Source: GBS-DC sp037442365 (GTDB lineage Bacteria; Armatimonadota; Fimbriimonadia; Fimbriimonadales; GBS-DC). Taken from it: a DNA stretch of 34,601 nucleotides. How positions within the stretch are numbered: the first letter of the stretch is position 1; every line of letters starts with the position of its first letter. The notes under the pieces are model-generated. The model made no database searches, was not told the DNA's origin, and was given only the letters and a program-made list of their open reading frames with translations. Below, in pieces: positions 15,005-23,167 of the stretch. Position numbers and translations under genes: made by a program. The DNA lies in the NCBI GenBank assembly GCA_037442365.1, contig JBBIQK010000032.1:1-34601 (forward strand), in the 5' to 3' direction.

Positions 15005-17101
15005 TCAGCCCCGCCGCTGCGCGCCGTGCTGGGTCTCCAGCGCGGTGAAGATGGCTTCGACACGCGCGTTGACCTCCTCGTCCGTCAGCGTGCGCGTGGG
15101 GTTGCGGAACACCAGCGCGAACGCAAGGCTGTGCGCCCCCTCAGGCACCGGCGCGCCCGTGTAGCGGTCAAACAGGCGCACCGACTCCAGCCAGTCGCCG
15201 CCCGCCGCGCGAATCGTCTGCTCCAGCGCGGCGTAGGGCACATCCTGCGCGACGACAATCGCAATATCGCGCAACACAGGCGGGAACGCAGGCAGGGGAC
15301 GGTAGCGTACCGTGTGCGCCGCCGCCCGCATCAGCGCGTTCAGCCCGAACTCCGCCAGATAGACCCGCTGGCGGAACTCGTACTGCTTCTGCAACTCCGG
15401 GTGCAGCTCGCCCAGCACGCCCAGCCGCTGGTCGTCGGCGTCATGCACATAGGCGGCGCGGGCGGGATGCAGCCGATGGTCGCGCCCCTCCGCAGGCACG
15501 AAACGCGCCTCGATGCCCAGCTCGTGCAGCAGATGCTCGACGACGCCCTTCAGCGCGTAGAAGTCGGCGGGTTGCGGCTGGCTCGCCCAGTGCGGCGCGT
15601 GCAGCAGCCCCGTCATCAGCACGCCTAAATGCGTCCATTCGTGATAGTCGCCGCGCTCGTCTTGGGCGAACACGCGCCCAATCTCGAACAGGTGCAGGTC
15701 GCGACGGTTGCGACGGCGGTTATGGTCGGCGGCGCGCACCAGGCTCGACAGCAGCGAATGGCGCAGGCAACTCAGCTCGTCGCTCATGGGGTTTTGCAAC
15801 GGCACGGGCTGATACATCCATTCGCCGACGCCCGCGCCGCCGCTCTGCAGCGGGTTGGGCGCCTCCAGCGTGTGCCCGACAATCTCCTGCAGCCCCGCGC
15901 TCAGCAGAATCGTGCGCACGCGCTCGGCGAACGCGCCTTCGGGGCTGTCCTTGCCCTGCGTGGTGAAGCCAGCGGGCGGCACGGCGGGAATGCGCTCGTA
16001 GCCCAGAATGCGCCCCAGCTCCTCAATCAGGTCTTCCTCGCGCTGCAGGTCGGCGCGGTAGAGGGGAACCTGCACGCGGAAGCCGCCCTCCATCGGCTCC
16101 GGGCGCAGGTTCAGCCGCGTCAGCACGCCGTGCGCCTCGTCGGGATTGACCTCGAACCCCAGCAGGCGCGACGCACGGCTCAGGCGCACCGTCAGCGTGC
16201 GCGTCTCGAATCGGCGCGGATAGACATCAATCACGCCCGACACGGCGGCGACGCCCGTCCATTCCTGCAGCAACTCGCACACGCGATGCTGGGCGACTAT
16301 CACCAGATTGGGGTCGACAAACCGCTCGAAGCGATACGACGACTCGGTGCGCAGTCCCAGCGTGCGGGCGGTCGCGCGGATGGAGGTCGGGCTGAAGTGC
16401 GCCGACTCCATTAATATATGGCGCGTATCGTCGGACACTTCGGTCTCGGCGCCGCCCATCACGCCCGCGACGGCGACGGGTCGCTCCGCGTCGCAAATCA
16501 TCAGCATCTCGGGCGTGAGGGTGTGTGTTTGTCCGTCCAGCGTGGTGATGCGTTCGCCCGGCTCGGCGCGGCGCACGATAATCTGATGCTCGCGCAGGGT
16601 GTGCAGGTCGAAGGCGTGCAGGGGCTGTCCCAGTTCGAGCATCACATAGTTGGTGGCGTCGACGATGGCGTTGATGGGGCGCATGCCCGCGGCAAGCAGG
16701 CGGCGTTGCACATGGGCGGGCGCGGGGATGGGCGCGATGTCGCGGATGATGCGCGCCGCATAGCGCGGGCACAGGTCGGGGTCGCGTATCTCAACGCGGG
16801 CATGGCGCGCCGTCTCCTGCGGCTCGGCGGCGGGCGGGTTCAGAATCTGCGCGTTCAGCCGATGGAACCGCTCGGTCGGGCGCGCCGCCTCGCCCAACAG
16901 CGCGTACACCTCCCGCGCAATCCCGAAGATGCTCAGGCAGTCGCCGCGATTGGGCGTGAGGTACATCGACAGCACCGCGCCCTGCGGCGTGTCCAGCGCC
17001 TCTTCGACCTCCAGCCCCGCCATCGTCAGCCGTTCGGCAAGCGCGTCGGGCGCAAGGTCTATCTGCACGAAGTCCTTTAGCCATTCGATGGGTACACGCA
17101 T
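15005..17101 (-). CDS. pheT: Phenylalanine-tRNA ligase beta subunit, lacking the N-terminal tRNA-binding (EMAP/OB) domain
   Basis: A 698-residue PheT that, with PheS, charges tRNA-Phe. The start MRVPIEWLKDFVQIDL, MAGLEVEE, TPNRGDCLSIFGIAREV, the B3/B4 region (NAIVDATNYVMLELGQPLHA) and the C-terminal ferredoxin-like anticodon-binding domain (YRPLPAFPPVLRDIAIVV) are present. In typical bacterial PheT (about 790 residues), an OB-fold tRNA-binding domain of about 110 residues sits between EVE and the TPNR motif. Here only about 16 residues do, so the domain is absent. The ATG at 17101 fits the family start, and AGG-TACAAT ends 7 nt before it. pheS is not in the window. Confidence 0.94.
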   Translation of the reverse strand: MRVPIEWLKDFVQIDLAPDALAERLTMAGLEVEEALDTPQGAVLSMYLTPNRGDCLSIFGIAREVYALLGEAARPTERFHRLNAQILNPPAAEPQETARHARVEIRDPDLCPRYAARIIRDIAPIPAPAHVQRRLLAAGMRPINAIVDATNYVMLELGQPLHAFDLHTLREHQIIVRRAEPGERITTLDGQTHTLTPEMLMICDAERPVAVAGVMGGAETEVSDDTRHILMESAHFSPTSIRATARTLGLRTESSYRFERFVDPNLVIVAQHRVCELLQEWTGVAAVSGVIDVYPRRFETRTLTVRLSRASRLLGFEVNPDEAHGVLTRLNLRPEPMEGGFRVQVPLYRADLQREEDLIEELGRILGYERIPAVPPAGFTTQGKDSPEGAFAERVRTILLSAGLQEIVGHTLEAPNPLQSGGAGVGEWMYQPVPLQNPMSDELSCLRHSLLSSLVRAADHNRRRNRRDLHLFEIGRVFAQDERGDYHEWTHLGVLMTGLLHAPHWASQPQPADFYALKGVVEHLLHELGIEARFVPAEGRDHRLHPARAAYVHDADDQRLGVLGELHPELQKQYEFRQRVYLAEFGLNALMRAAAHTVRYRPLPAFPPVLRDIAIVVAQDVPYAALEQTIRAAGGDWLESVRLFDRYTGAPVPEGAHSLAFALVFRNPTRTLTDEEVNARVEAIFTALETQHGAQRRG

Positions 17102-17108
17102 CGGCAGG

Positions 17109-17114
17109 ATTGTA
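17109..17114 (-). promoter_or_regulatory. GG-type -10 box (AGG-TACAAT) for pheT
   Basis: On the minus strand TACAAT preceded by AGG ends 7 nt before the pheT ATG, with no Shine-Dalgarno, predicting a leaderless mRNA. No T-box-like structure could fit in so short a leader. Confidence 0.6.
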
Positions 17115-17220
17115 CCTGATGGCGTCTCCCGCGGGCTGGGAGAACGCTCTCGCGTAGGACAGACATGCACCGCGACGCGCCTATTTGCCCGAATTTCCCC
17201 CCGTTTTGCCTCGGAATCCC

Positions 17221-17249
17221 TTGACAGTGGGCGAAAAGTGAATTATAAT
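17221..17249 (+). promoter_or_regulatory. Consensus sigma-70 promoter TTGACA-17-TATAAT for the HAF gene
   Basis: TTGACA (17221-17226), a 17-nt spacer and TATAAT (17244-17249) match the housekeeping consensus exactly. Transcription should begin near 17256, giving a leader of about 47 nt. It contains a small hairpin (GCCC/GGGC, 17257-17271) and a strong AGGAGG Shine-Dalgarno before the ATG at 17303. It is the only promoter in the window with a perfect -35, and it lacks the GG found before other -10 boxes. Confidence 0.9.
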
Positions 17250-17302
17250 AACGATAGCCCCTGCGCAGGGCAACGCAACTCACATCGTAGGAGGATAGGC
17301 GA

Positions 17303-18502
17303 ATGAGACGAGAAGGGTATCGGACTTGTGCGCTTGTGAGCGCGAGTGTGTTGTTATCGGTAGCAGCGACCGCTGGCTGGTCGCAGGGCTTCATCTGGCT
17401 CGGCACGCTCGGCGGCAGTCAGAGCCACGCTTATAGCGTCTCGGCGGACGGTTCGGTGGTCGTGGGCTGGGCACACAACGCCAGCGGTCAGCCACGCGCC
17501 TTTCGCTGGACGCAGGCGACAGGCATGCAAGACCTCGGCACACTCGGCGGGGCGCACAGCGGGGCTTTTGGCGTTTCGGCGGACGGTTCGGTGGTCGTGG
17601 GCTGGGCACACAACGCCAGCGGTCAGCCACGCGCCTTTCGCTGGACGCAGGCGACAGGCATGCAAGACCTCGGCACACTCGGCGGCTGCTGTAGCTATGC
17701 TTATGGCGTTTCGGCGGACGGTTCGGTGGTCGTGGGCTATGCATACGACGCCAGCAATCGGGCTCGCGCCTTTCGCTGGACGCAAGCGACTGGCATGCAA
17801 GACCTCGGCGCCACCTTGGCTTATGGCGTTTCGGCGGACGGCTCGGTTGTCGTCGGACAGGCGCGTTTCGGCATCTATAGCCGCGCTTTTCGCTGGACGC
17901 AGGCGGGAGGCATGCAAAACCTCGGTTCGGTCTCTAATCATCTTAGCATAGCTCTGGGCGTATCAGCGGACGGGAATGTGGTTGTCGGCTATGACGAGAA
18001 CACCAATCAGTACACGTGCCCCTTCCGCTGGACACAGGCGACGGGCATGCAAACGCTTAGTCCTTCGTACCAGCGCGGAATTGTTGCTGCTTATGGCGCT
18101 TCGTCGGATGGCTCCATTATTGTCGGCTCTGCTTCAGGCTTAGTTGCTTTTCGCTGGACGCAGACTGGGGGGTCGGAAGACCTGAGCCACACCTATCGTG
18201 ACATAATCGGGGGAAATCTTCATACAGCCCGCGCGATTACCCCCGACGGGCGCTACATCGTGGGTGGGGGCTACAACCGGGCGACGGGGCGCACGGAGGA
18301 GGCGTATTTGTTGCACGATCCCCGCTGTGAAAACAGTGGCGATGTGGACAACAACGGCTGTATTGACGACTCCGACCTGCTAACGGTGCTGTTCGCGTTT
18401 GGCAGCAGCGGCTCTCCCGGGCGCGTGGATATCAACTGCGACGGCACTGTGGACGATGCGGACTTGATGGTGATATTGTTCAACTTCGGCGACGGGTGCT
18501 AA
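17303..18502 (+). CDS. Secreted HAF-repeat protein with C-terminal dockerin-like calcium-binding domain
   Basis: A 399-residue protein with a signal peptide (ending near ATAGWSQ). It has six or seven HAF-type repeats of about 40-46 residues with the pattern GVSADGSVVVG...AFRWTQATGMQDLGTLGG. The repeats probably form a beta-propeller. The C-terminal 60 residues contain two EF-hand-like loops, GDVDNNGCIDDSDLLTVL and VDINCDGTVDDADLMVIL, as in dockerin type I modules. Such proteins are secreted by planctomycetes, verrucomicrobia and relatives; the binding partner is unknown. Strong transcription and translation are predicted from a consensus promoter and AGGAGG. Repeats 1 and 2 are identical in DNA. 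A broken relative lies at 34258-34365. Confidence 0.9.
   Translation: MRREGYRTCALVSASVLLSVAATAGWSQGFIWLGTLGGSQSHAYSVSADGSVVVGWAHNASGQPRAFRWTQATGMQDLGTLGGAHSGAFGVSADGSVVVGWAHNASGQPRAFRWTQATGMQDLGTLGGCCSYAYGVSADGSVVVGYAYDASNRARAFRWTQATGMQDLGATLAYGVSADGSVVVGQARFGIYSRAFRWTQAGGMQNLGSVSNHLSIALGVSADGNVVVGYDENTNQYTCPFRWTQATGMQTLSPSYQRGIVAAYGASSDGSIIVGSASGLVAFRWTQTGGSEDLSHTYRDIIGGNLHTARAITPDGRYIVGGGYNRATGRTEEAYLLHDPRCENSGDVDNNGCIDDSDLLTVLFAFGSSGSPGRVDINCDGTVDDADLMVILFNFGDGC
17441..17685 (+). repeat. Identical 110-nt direct repeats (135-nt period) within the HAF gene
   Basis: Positions 17441-17550 and 17576-17685 are identical over 110 nt. They encode the same stretch (SADGSVVVGWAHNASGQPRA and the following 16 residues). 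The third repeat (from about 17710) is already diverged. Perfect identity, including silent sites, implies recent duplication or gene conversion, and in-frame expansion or contraction in 45-codon steps is possible. Confidence 0.9.
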
Positions 18503-18720
18503 GCCTTCACCCCATTTACCCCTTGTAGGGATTTAGGGGTGGGATGTTTTGTAGGGGCGAGGCATGCCTCGCCCCTACCGCTTGCTGCAGCGGACGCGCC
18601 CAGAGCCTCACAACCTTCCCGTGAACGGGGTGTTTGTCCCTCGCCTACGCTTAATCCTCTGGAGCGTGCGGCGCAGTGCAGGTATACTCTCGTCGGCTCG
18701 CGGGTCGGGCGAAGAAACCT
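18503..18720. repeat. Intergenic region with perfect 28-nt REP-like palindrome and beta-helix gene promoter
   Basis: After the HAF stop, CACCCC (18510-18515) and GGGGTG (about 18536-18541) can pair as a weak terminator. GTAGGGGCGAGGCA (18551-18564) is followed by its exact complement (18565-18578). The flanks GATGTTTT and CCGCTTGCTGCAG are shared with the copy at 34441-34485, which defines the repeat unit as about 45-50 bp. AGG-TATACT (18683-18688) lies 32 nt before the next ATG. Confidence 0.7.
18683..18688 (+). promoter_or_regulatory. GG-type -10 box (AGG-TATACT) for the beta-helix gene
   Basis: TATACT preceded by AGG lies 32 nt upstream of the ATG at 18721. This matches the longer-leader spacing seen for dnaN, rpsP and the acyl-CoA synthetase (32-34 nt). 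The Shine-Dalgarno of this gene is weak (GGGCGAAG). Confidence 0.5.
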
Positions 18721-19893
18721 ATGAAGACACGGCTACTGTGCCTGCTTGCGGCGGGATGGATGTTTCTGGGGCAGGGTGCGGACAGAGACGCCGTAATCCT
18801 CGTCTCCACAGTTGCCGAGCTGCGGCAGGCGGCGACGGACGCCCGACCCGGAACGACAATTCTGATTGCGCCGGGCGATTACACGGGCGGCGTCTTTTTG
18901 AAGGGGCTGCACGGCAAGTCAGGGCGTCCAATAGTGATCGCGGGACAGAACCGTGAGAACCCGCCGCGATTTGTTGGCGGGACAGGCGTGCAGATTTCGG
19001 GCGCGAGCCATCTGGTGGTGCGTGACCTGCACATCGTGGAGACCCGCGCCAACGGCTTGAACATCGACGACACGGGCAACCCTGCGACCCCAGCGCGCCA
19101 TATCGTGGTGGAGCGCGTGCGAGTGAGTGGCACGCCAGAGGGCAACTACGACGGCGTCAAGCTTTCGGGCGTGCGTGGGTTCCGTGTGGTGGGGTGCCGC
19201 GTCGAACGGTGGGGCGGCTCAGCGGTCGATATGGTGGGCTGCCACGACGGAGTCATCGAGGCGTGCTACTTCCGCAACGGGGGCGATAGCGCGGTGCAGG
19301 TGAAAGGCGGTTCCAGCAACATCACGATTCGCGCCAGTCAGTTCGTGGCGTTCGGCAGGCGAGGCGTTAACATCGGCGGTAGCACGGGGCTGGACTATTT
19401 TCGTCCGCCAGTGCGTGAGGCGCCTGCGGGCAGACGCTCCGAAGCGCGCGCCGTCCGCGTGGAGGGCTGCACCTTTGTGGGCGGCGGCGCGTCCATCGCG
19501 TTTGTGGGCGCGGACGGGGCAATCGTGCGCTTCAACACCTTCTACGACCCCGACCGCTGGGTCATTCGTATCCTGCAGGAGACCCGCGCGGAGGGGTTTG
19601 TCCCCTGTCGAGACGGCGTGTTTGAGGATAACCTGATCCTGTTTCATTCCAGCCGTTGGGCGTCGGGCGGGGTGAACATCGGCGACGGCGTCGCGCCGCA
19701 CACCTTCCGCTTCGCGCGCAACTTCTGGTACTGCTGGGATGACCCTACCCGCAGCACGCCGTCGCTGCCGACTCCCGAGGTGGGGGGCGTCTACGGCGTT
19801 GATCCACAGGTCACGGTTGACGAGGCAGGCGTCGTCTCCGTCGCGCCGACGAGTCCCGCACGCAGGGTCGGCGCGCATGCCTACTCGCGCTAA
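18721..19893 (+). CDS. Secreted right-handed parallel beta-helix protein
   Basis: A 390-residue protein with a signal peptide (MKTRLLCLLAAGWMFLGQG). The mature part shows repeating short strands with stacked Val/Ile and Asn/Gly turns, as in pectate-lyase-like beta-helices: HLVVRDLHIVETRANGLNI, HIVVERVRVSGTPEGNYDGV, GVIEACYFRNGGDSAVQVKG, NITIRASQFVAFGRRGVNI. The N-terminal TVAELRQAATDARPGTTILI is typical of the pectin-lyase fold. No catalytic residues of a named lyase are evident, so the activity (polysaccharide lyase, hydrolase or binding protein) is unknown. The upstream GTG at 18676 is rejected because the ATG begins the signal peptide. Confidence 0.82.
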   Translation: MKTRLLCLLAAGWMFLGQGADRDAVILVSTVAELRQAATDARPGTTILIAPGDYTGGVFLKGLHGKSGRPIVIAGQNRENPPRFVGGTGVQISGASHLVVRDLHIVETRANGLNIDDTGNPATPARHIVVERVRVSGTPEGNYDGVKLSGVRGFRVVGCRVERWGGSAVDMVGCHDGVIEACYFRNGGDSAVQVKGGSSNITIRASQFVAFGRRGVNIGGSTGLDYFRPPVREAPAGRRSEARAVRVEGCTFVGGGASIAFVGADGAIVRFNTFYDPDRWVIRILQETRAEGFVPCRDGVFEDNLILFHSSRWASGGVNIGDGVAPHTFRFARNFWYCWDDPTRSTPSLPTPEVGGVYGVDPQVTVDEAGVVSVAPTSPARRVGAHAYSR

Positions 19894-19911
19894 CCGTAGC
19901 GCCTCTGCAGG

Positions 19912-19917
19912 TATACT
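19912..19917 (+). promoter_or_regulatory. GG-type -10 box (AGG-TATACT) for the DUF3084-like/nfo operon
   Basis: TATACT preceded by CAGG ends 8 nt before the ATG at 19926. The start of transcription is predicted at the start codon. An in-frame TTG at 19917 overlaps the box and is therefore unlikely to be the start. Confidence 0.6.
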
Positions 19918-19925
19918 TGGTTAAG

Positions 19926-21440
19926 ATGACCCCGACGATGTTGATGATTTTCGCGCTGCTGGTGGTGTTCGGGGGCGCGCTGGCGTACGCGGGCGATTGG
20001 CTGGGCAGGCGGTTGGGCAAACAGCGGTTGAGCCTGTTCGGCATCCGCCCGCGCCATACCGCAACGCTCATCACGACCCTCACGGGCTGCCTCACCGTCG
20101 CGATTACCGTCGTCGGGATGACGCTGGTCAACGAGTCGTTCCGCGCATGGATTACGCGCGGCGACCGAATCCTTGTGGAACTACGCGAGAATGAGGCGCG
20201 GCTTAAGGAGCTTCAGGCGCGCAACACCGCGCTGCAACAGACGAACGAAACGCTTCAACGCGAGGGTGCGCGCCTTGGCGATGAACTGAAGGCGCTGGAG
20301 CGTGAGTATCAGGCGCGGTTGCAACAGGTGCAACAGCTGGAGGCGCAACTGGGTCAGGCGCGCGAGCAACTCCGCGAGAACCGACAACTGCTCCGCCTGG
20401 CGCAGGCGCGTTTGCAGCAGGCGCGTCAGGCGCGCGAGGCGTTGCAGGCGCACATCCGAGCCGTGCGTGTGCAGATTGCCGCGCTGGAGCGCCAGCAGGC
20501 GCAGCTGCGCGCCCAGAACGACGAGTTCGCCGAGCAGGGCGCTGCGCTCGCCTCCGAGAACGCGAAACTCGATGGGGAGAACCGACGCCTGCAGTCGCAA
20601 AACGCCCAGCTTGCCGAGCAGAACCGTCAACTGGCGCAGACGAACGAGCAACTCGAGTCGCAGAACACCTACCTGCTGGAGCGCGCGGCGGCGCTACGCC
20701 TGCAGTTAGAGGAGCTGGAGCGCGCCTCGCGCGAGCTGGCGCAGCTGGCGAACATTCGGCTCAGCCCCATCGCCGTGCAGCTGGGCGAGGAGCTAGGGCG
20801 CGTCGTGTTCCCTGCAGGCTGGAGCGAGGTACGCGTGCGACAAGGACTGCAAGACTTGCTGACCCTTGCCGACCGCACGGCGCGGGCGCGGGGCGCAGCG
20901 CCTGTTGCAGGACAAGCGCGCGCCGCCTTCATCCCCGACAAGCGCGTGCGCCTGATTAGCGGTGAACAGACCGAAATCACCGAGAGCGAAAGCCTCGAAG
21001 CCATCCAGCAGAACATTCGCGCGTCGGGCGAGGCGGTGGTCGTGATTGCCACCGCGCTGATGAACGCCGCGCAGGGCGAGCCTGTGCCAATTGAACTGCG
21101 CCTGTACCGCAACCGCAAGGTGTTCGACGAAGGCGAGGAAATCGCGCGAATCACGCTGGACTGTCGCCCCCAGAGCCGCCCGCTGGAGCAGGTGCTTCGG
21201 TTCCTGCAGACGGAGGTGCGTTCGCGTGCGGTGGAGGTGGGTATTCTGCCGCGACAGGAGCAGGCGGGCGCGCCGCCGACCGTCGGCGAGACCTCGCCCG
21301 AGACGCTGGTCGAGCTGATGGAGCGCGTGCGCCAGTGCCGCTCGGAGCGCGTGACGCTGATTGCACGCGCGGCAAAGACCACATACGCCGCCGACACGCT
21401 CACCCTGCGCTTCGAAGCCCTCCCGGCAGGAAAGAGCTGA
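19926..21440 (+). CDS. DUF3084-like membrane-anchored coiled-coil protein
   Basis: A 504-residue protein. Two N-terminal membrane segments (about residues 4-22 and 43-64) flank a short basic loop, GRRLGKQRLSLFGIRPRHTA, which is the hallmark of the DUF3084 family known from cyanobacteria and Deinococcus. Residues about 75-270 are a long Gln/Arg/Glu-rich coiled coil (for example QAREQLRENRQLLRLAQARL). The final 230 residues are a globular domain that includes VRLISGEQTEITES. The function of this family is not established; a cell-envelope role is plausible. The ATG at 19926 follows a leaderless-type -10 box. nfo begins 3 nt after its stop, so the two are an operon. Confidence 0.85.
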   Translation: MTPTMLMIFALLVVFGGALAYAGDWLGRRLGKQRLSLFGIRPRHTATLITTLTGCLTVAITVVGMTLVNESFRAWITRGDRILVELRENEARLKELQARNTALQQTNETLQREGARLGDELKALEREYQARLQQVQQLEAQLGQAREQLRENRQLLRLAQARLQQARQAREALQAHIRAVRVQIAALERQQAQLRAQNDEFAEQGAALASENAKLDGENRRLQSQNAQLAEQNRQLAQTNEQLESQNTYLLERAAALRLQLEELERASRELAQLANIRLSPIAVQLGEELGRVVFPAGWSEVRVRQGLQDLLTLADRTARARGAAPVAGQARAAFIPDKRVRLISGEQTEITESESLEAIQQNIRASGEAVVVIATALMNAAQGEPVPIELRLYRNRKVFDEGEEIARITLDCRPQSRPLEQVLRFLQTEVRSRAVEVGILPRQEQAGAPPTVGETSPETLVELMERVRQCRSERVTLIARAAKTTYAADTLTLRFEALPAGKS

Positions 21441-21443
21441 CCC

Positions 21444-22298
21444 GTGCTGAACAGACGTGCCATGCAGCGACTGATTGGCGCACACACCTCTACCGCTGGC
21501 GGGCTGCAGAACGCGGTCTACGAGGGCAAACGGCTGGGCTGTACCGCCGTGCAAATCTTCACCTCCAGCCCCCGCCAGTGGAAACCCGCCGATGTTTCTG
21601 ACGAACAGGCGCAAAAACTCCACGCGGCGCAACAAGAGACGGGTATTCACTGTGTGGTGTCGCACGCGGCGTATCTGATCAACCTCGCCTCGCCTGACCC
21701 CGACACGCGGCGCAAGTCCTACGACGCCTATTTAGCCGAGCTGCGCCGCTGCGCGAAGCTGGGCATCCAGTACGCCGTGCTACATATGGGTTCGCACCCC
21801 GATTTTGAGGCGGGTATGCAACTTCTGGCGGAAAACTTGCACAATCTGCTTGCTGAGATGCCCGACGGCGTGAACATCGCGATGGAGACGATGGCAGGAC
21901 AGGGGAGCGCGCTCTGCTATCGTTTTGAGCATTTTGCACGGCTGCTGGATACGCTGCCCGACGAGCGACTGGTCATCTGCGCCGACACCTGCCATCTGTT
22001 CGCGGCGGGCTACGACCTGCGCACGGAGGAGACCTACCGCGCGGTGTGGGACGAGTTCAATCGCCTGATTGGACTGCCGCGCCTGCGGGTGTGGCACTTA
22101 AACGACTCGAAAAAACCGCTCGGTTCGCGCGTGGATCGGCACGAGCATATCGGCGAGGGCGAGCTGGGCGAGAACGCCTTCCGTTTGCTGCTGAACGACC
22201 CTGCCTTCACCGCGCTGCCGATGCTCATCGAGACGCCCGACGAAAAGCGCTTCGCCGAGGATCTGGCGAAACTGTGGAGCTATGTTGCGGAGGCTTAG
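21444..22298 (+). CDS. nfo: Endonuclease IV (AP endonuclease)
   Basis: A 284-residue TIM-barrel enzyme that cuts DNA 5' of abasic sites in base-excision repair. All nine Zn ligands of the trinuclear site can be placed: His74 (VSHAAYL), His114 (LHMGSH), Glu148 (METMAGQG), Asp181 and His184 (CADTCH), His218 (HLNDSK), Asp231 and His233 (DRHEHIGEG), and Glu263 (IETP). The GTG at 21444 has AGGAAAGAG 7 nt upstream. An ATG at 21462 would match the usual family start and is an alternative. It follows the DUF3084-like gene by 3 nt. Its stop overlaps the rimM stop on the other strand by 4 nt (TTAG). Confidence 0.95.
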   Translation: MLNRRAMQRLIGAHTSTAGGLQNAVYEGKRLGCTAVQIFTSSPRQWKPADVSDEQAQKLHAAQQETGIHCVVSHAAYLINLASPDPDTRRKSYDAYLAELRRCAKLGIQYAVLHMGSHPDFEAGMQLLAENLHNLLAEMPDGVNIAMETMAGQGSALCYRFEHFARLLDTLPDERLVICADTCHLFAAGYDLRTEETYRAVWDEFNRLIGLPRLRVWHLNDSKKPLGSRVDRHEHIGEGELGENAFRLLLNDPAFTALPMLIETPDEKRFAEDLAKLWSYVAEA

Positions 22299-22873
22299 TC
22301 AATCTCAGGCAGGCGCACCACCATGCGCTTGTTGGGCACATCGACTTCGAGGATATACTCCTCGACGGCGGGTATCGTGTACGCGCCGATGTCGTAGAAA
22401 TCATACGCCGCGCCCTGACGCACATTTTTGAGTTTGCCAATCCGCTCGCCCGACTCGGTGAAGACCTCCATACCGATGAGGTCGTCAATATAATACTGCC
22501 CCTCCTCGAGCGGCATGCGCTCTTCGGGAGGGATGAGTAGCCATGCGCCGCGCAGGGCTTCCGCCTGGTCGCGCGTGTCGACGCCTTCCAGTTCGATAAT
22601 GAGGTGTTCGCCGTGCCAGCGCGCGCTTTTGATGAAACATTCCTGCGGTGGGCGTGTGCGGGGCGGGCGTTTGCGTGTCTGGGTGAGTTCCGCGTCGTTG
22701 GTTTGCGGTTTGGGCGGCAGCCACCAGTGCAGACGCGCACCCGGATGGAACCGAGCTTCGGGAAAGTCGGTCTCCGAGCGCACTTTCAGTTCGCCGCGTA
22801 TCCCGAAGGGGCGCACGATGACGCCCACGGTCACCCAGCGTCGGGCGATTTTCGGGATATACGCCTGCGCCAT
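22295..22873 (-). CDS. rimM: Ribosome maturation factor RimM
   Basis: A 192-residue factor that binds ribosomal protein S19 and helps 30S head assembly. The N-terminal domain begins VTVGVIVRPFGIRGELKVRS, and the C-terminal PRC-barrel shows DDLIGMEVFTESGERIGKL and YTIPAVEEYILEVDVP. It is slightly longer than usual (about 170) because of a charged insert (about residues 52-78, rich in Thr, Arg and Pro) within the N-terminal domain. It is the last gene of rpsP-khpA-rimM, starting 3 nt after khpA. trmD and rplS, often next, are not present; nfo comes in from the other strand instead. Confidence 0.92.
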   Translation of the reverse strand: MAQAYIPKIARRWVTVGVIVRPFGIRGELKVRSETDFPEARFHPGARLHWWLPPKPQTNDAELTQTRKRPPRTRPPQECFIKSARWHGEHLIIELEGVDTRDQAEALRGAWLLIPPEERMPLEEGQYYIDDLIGMEVFTESGERIGKLKNVRQGAAYDFYDIGAYTIPAVEEYILEVDVPNKRMVVRLPEID

Positions 22874-22876
22874 CGT

Positions 22877-23155
22877 TTACTCTTCGTCTGCGTCGTGCTC
22901 GCCCGAGTCGGCAGGCGCGCCGTCGGTGATGACAATCACCTGCACGCGGACGCGGTTCTTCGCGCCAACCGCCTGCGCGACGGTGCGCAGCGCGTTCACG
23001 ATGCGCCCCTGCTTACCAATCACGCGCCCGCGATCGCTCTCGGCGACCTGAATCGTGTAGCGGAGCATCGAGCCGTTGCGCTCCTCTTTAATCTGCACCG
23101 CCTGCTGATCCTCCACCAGCGCGCGAATCGACGCTTCCAGAAACTCCCGTAGCAT
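22877..23155 (-). CDS. khpA: KH-domain RNA-binding protein KhpA
   Basis: A 92-residue single KH-domain protein. The RNA-binding GXXG loop is GKQG in DRGRVIGKQGRIVNALRTV. Its position between rpsP and rimM is the conserved location of khpA (YlqC), which works with KhpB in RNA binding and cell-size control in Firmicutes. The start is preceded by AAGGGGA. The acidic C-terminal tail (DSGEHDADEE) is normal for the family. It begins 12 nt after the rpsP stop. Confidence 0.93.
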   Translation of the reverse strand: MLREFLEASIRALVEDQQAVQIKEERNGSMLRYTIQVAESDRGRVIGKQGRIVNALRTVAQAVGAKNRVRVQVIVITDGAPADSGEHDADEE

Positions 23156-23167
23156 AGTTGGTTCCCC

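Noticed and set aside
13896..15164. Plus-strand ORF of 422 codons over the TPR gene
   Set aside because: It mirrors the TPR coding region and crosses into pheT. No ribosome binding site or protein-like composition supports it.
17170..17260. T-box or other leader regulation of pheT
   Set aside because: The predicted pheT transcript starts about at its ATG, leaving no leader; no T-box sequence (TGGNACC type) was seen on the minus strand here.
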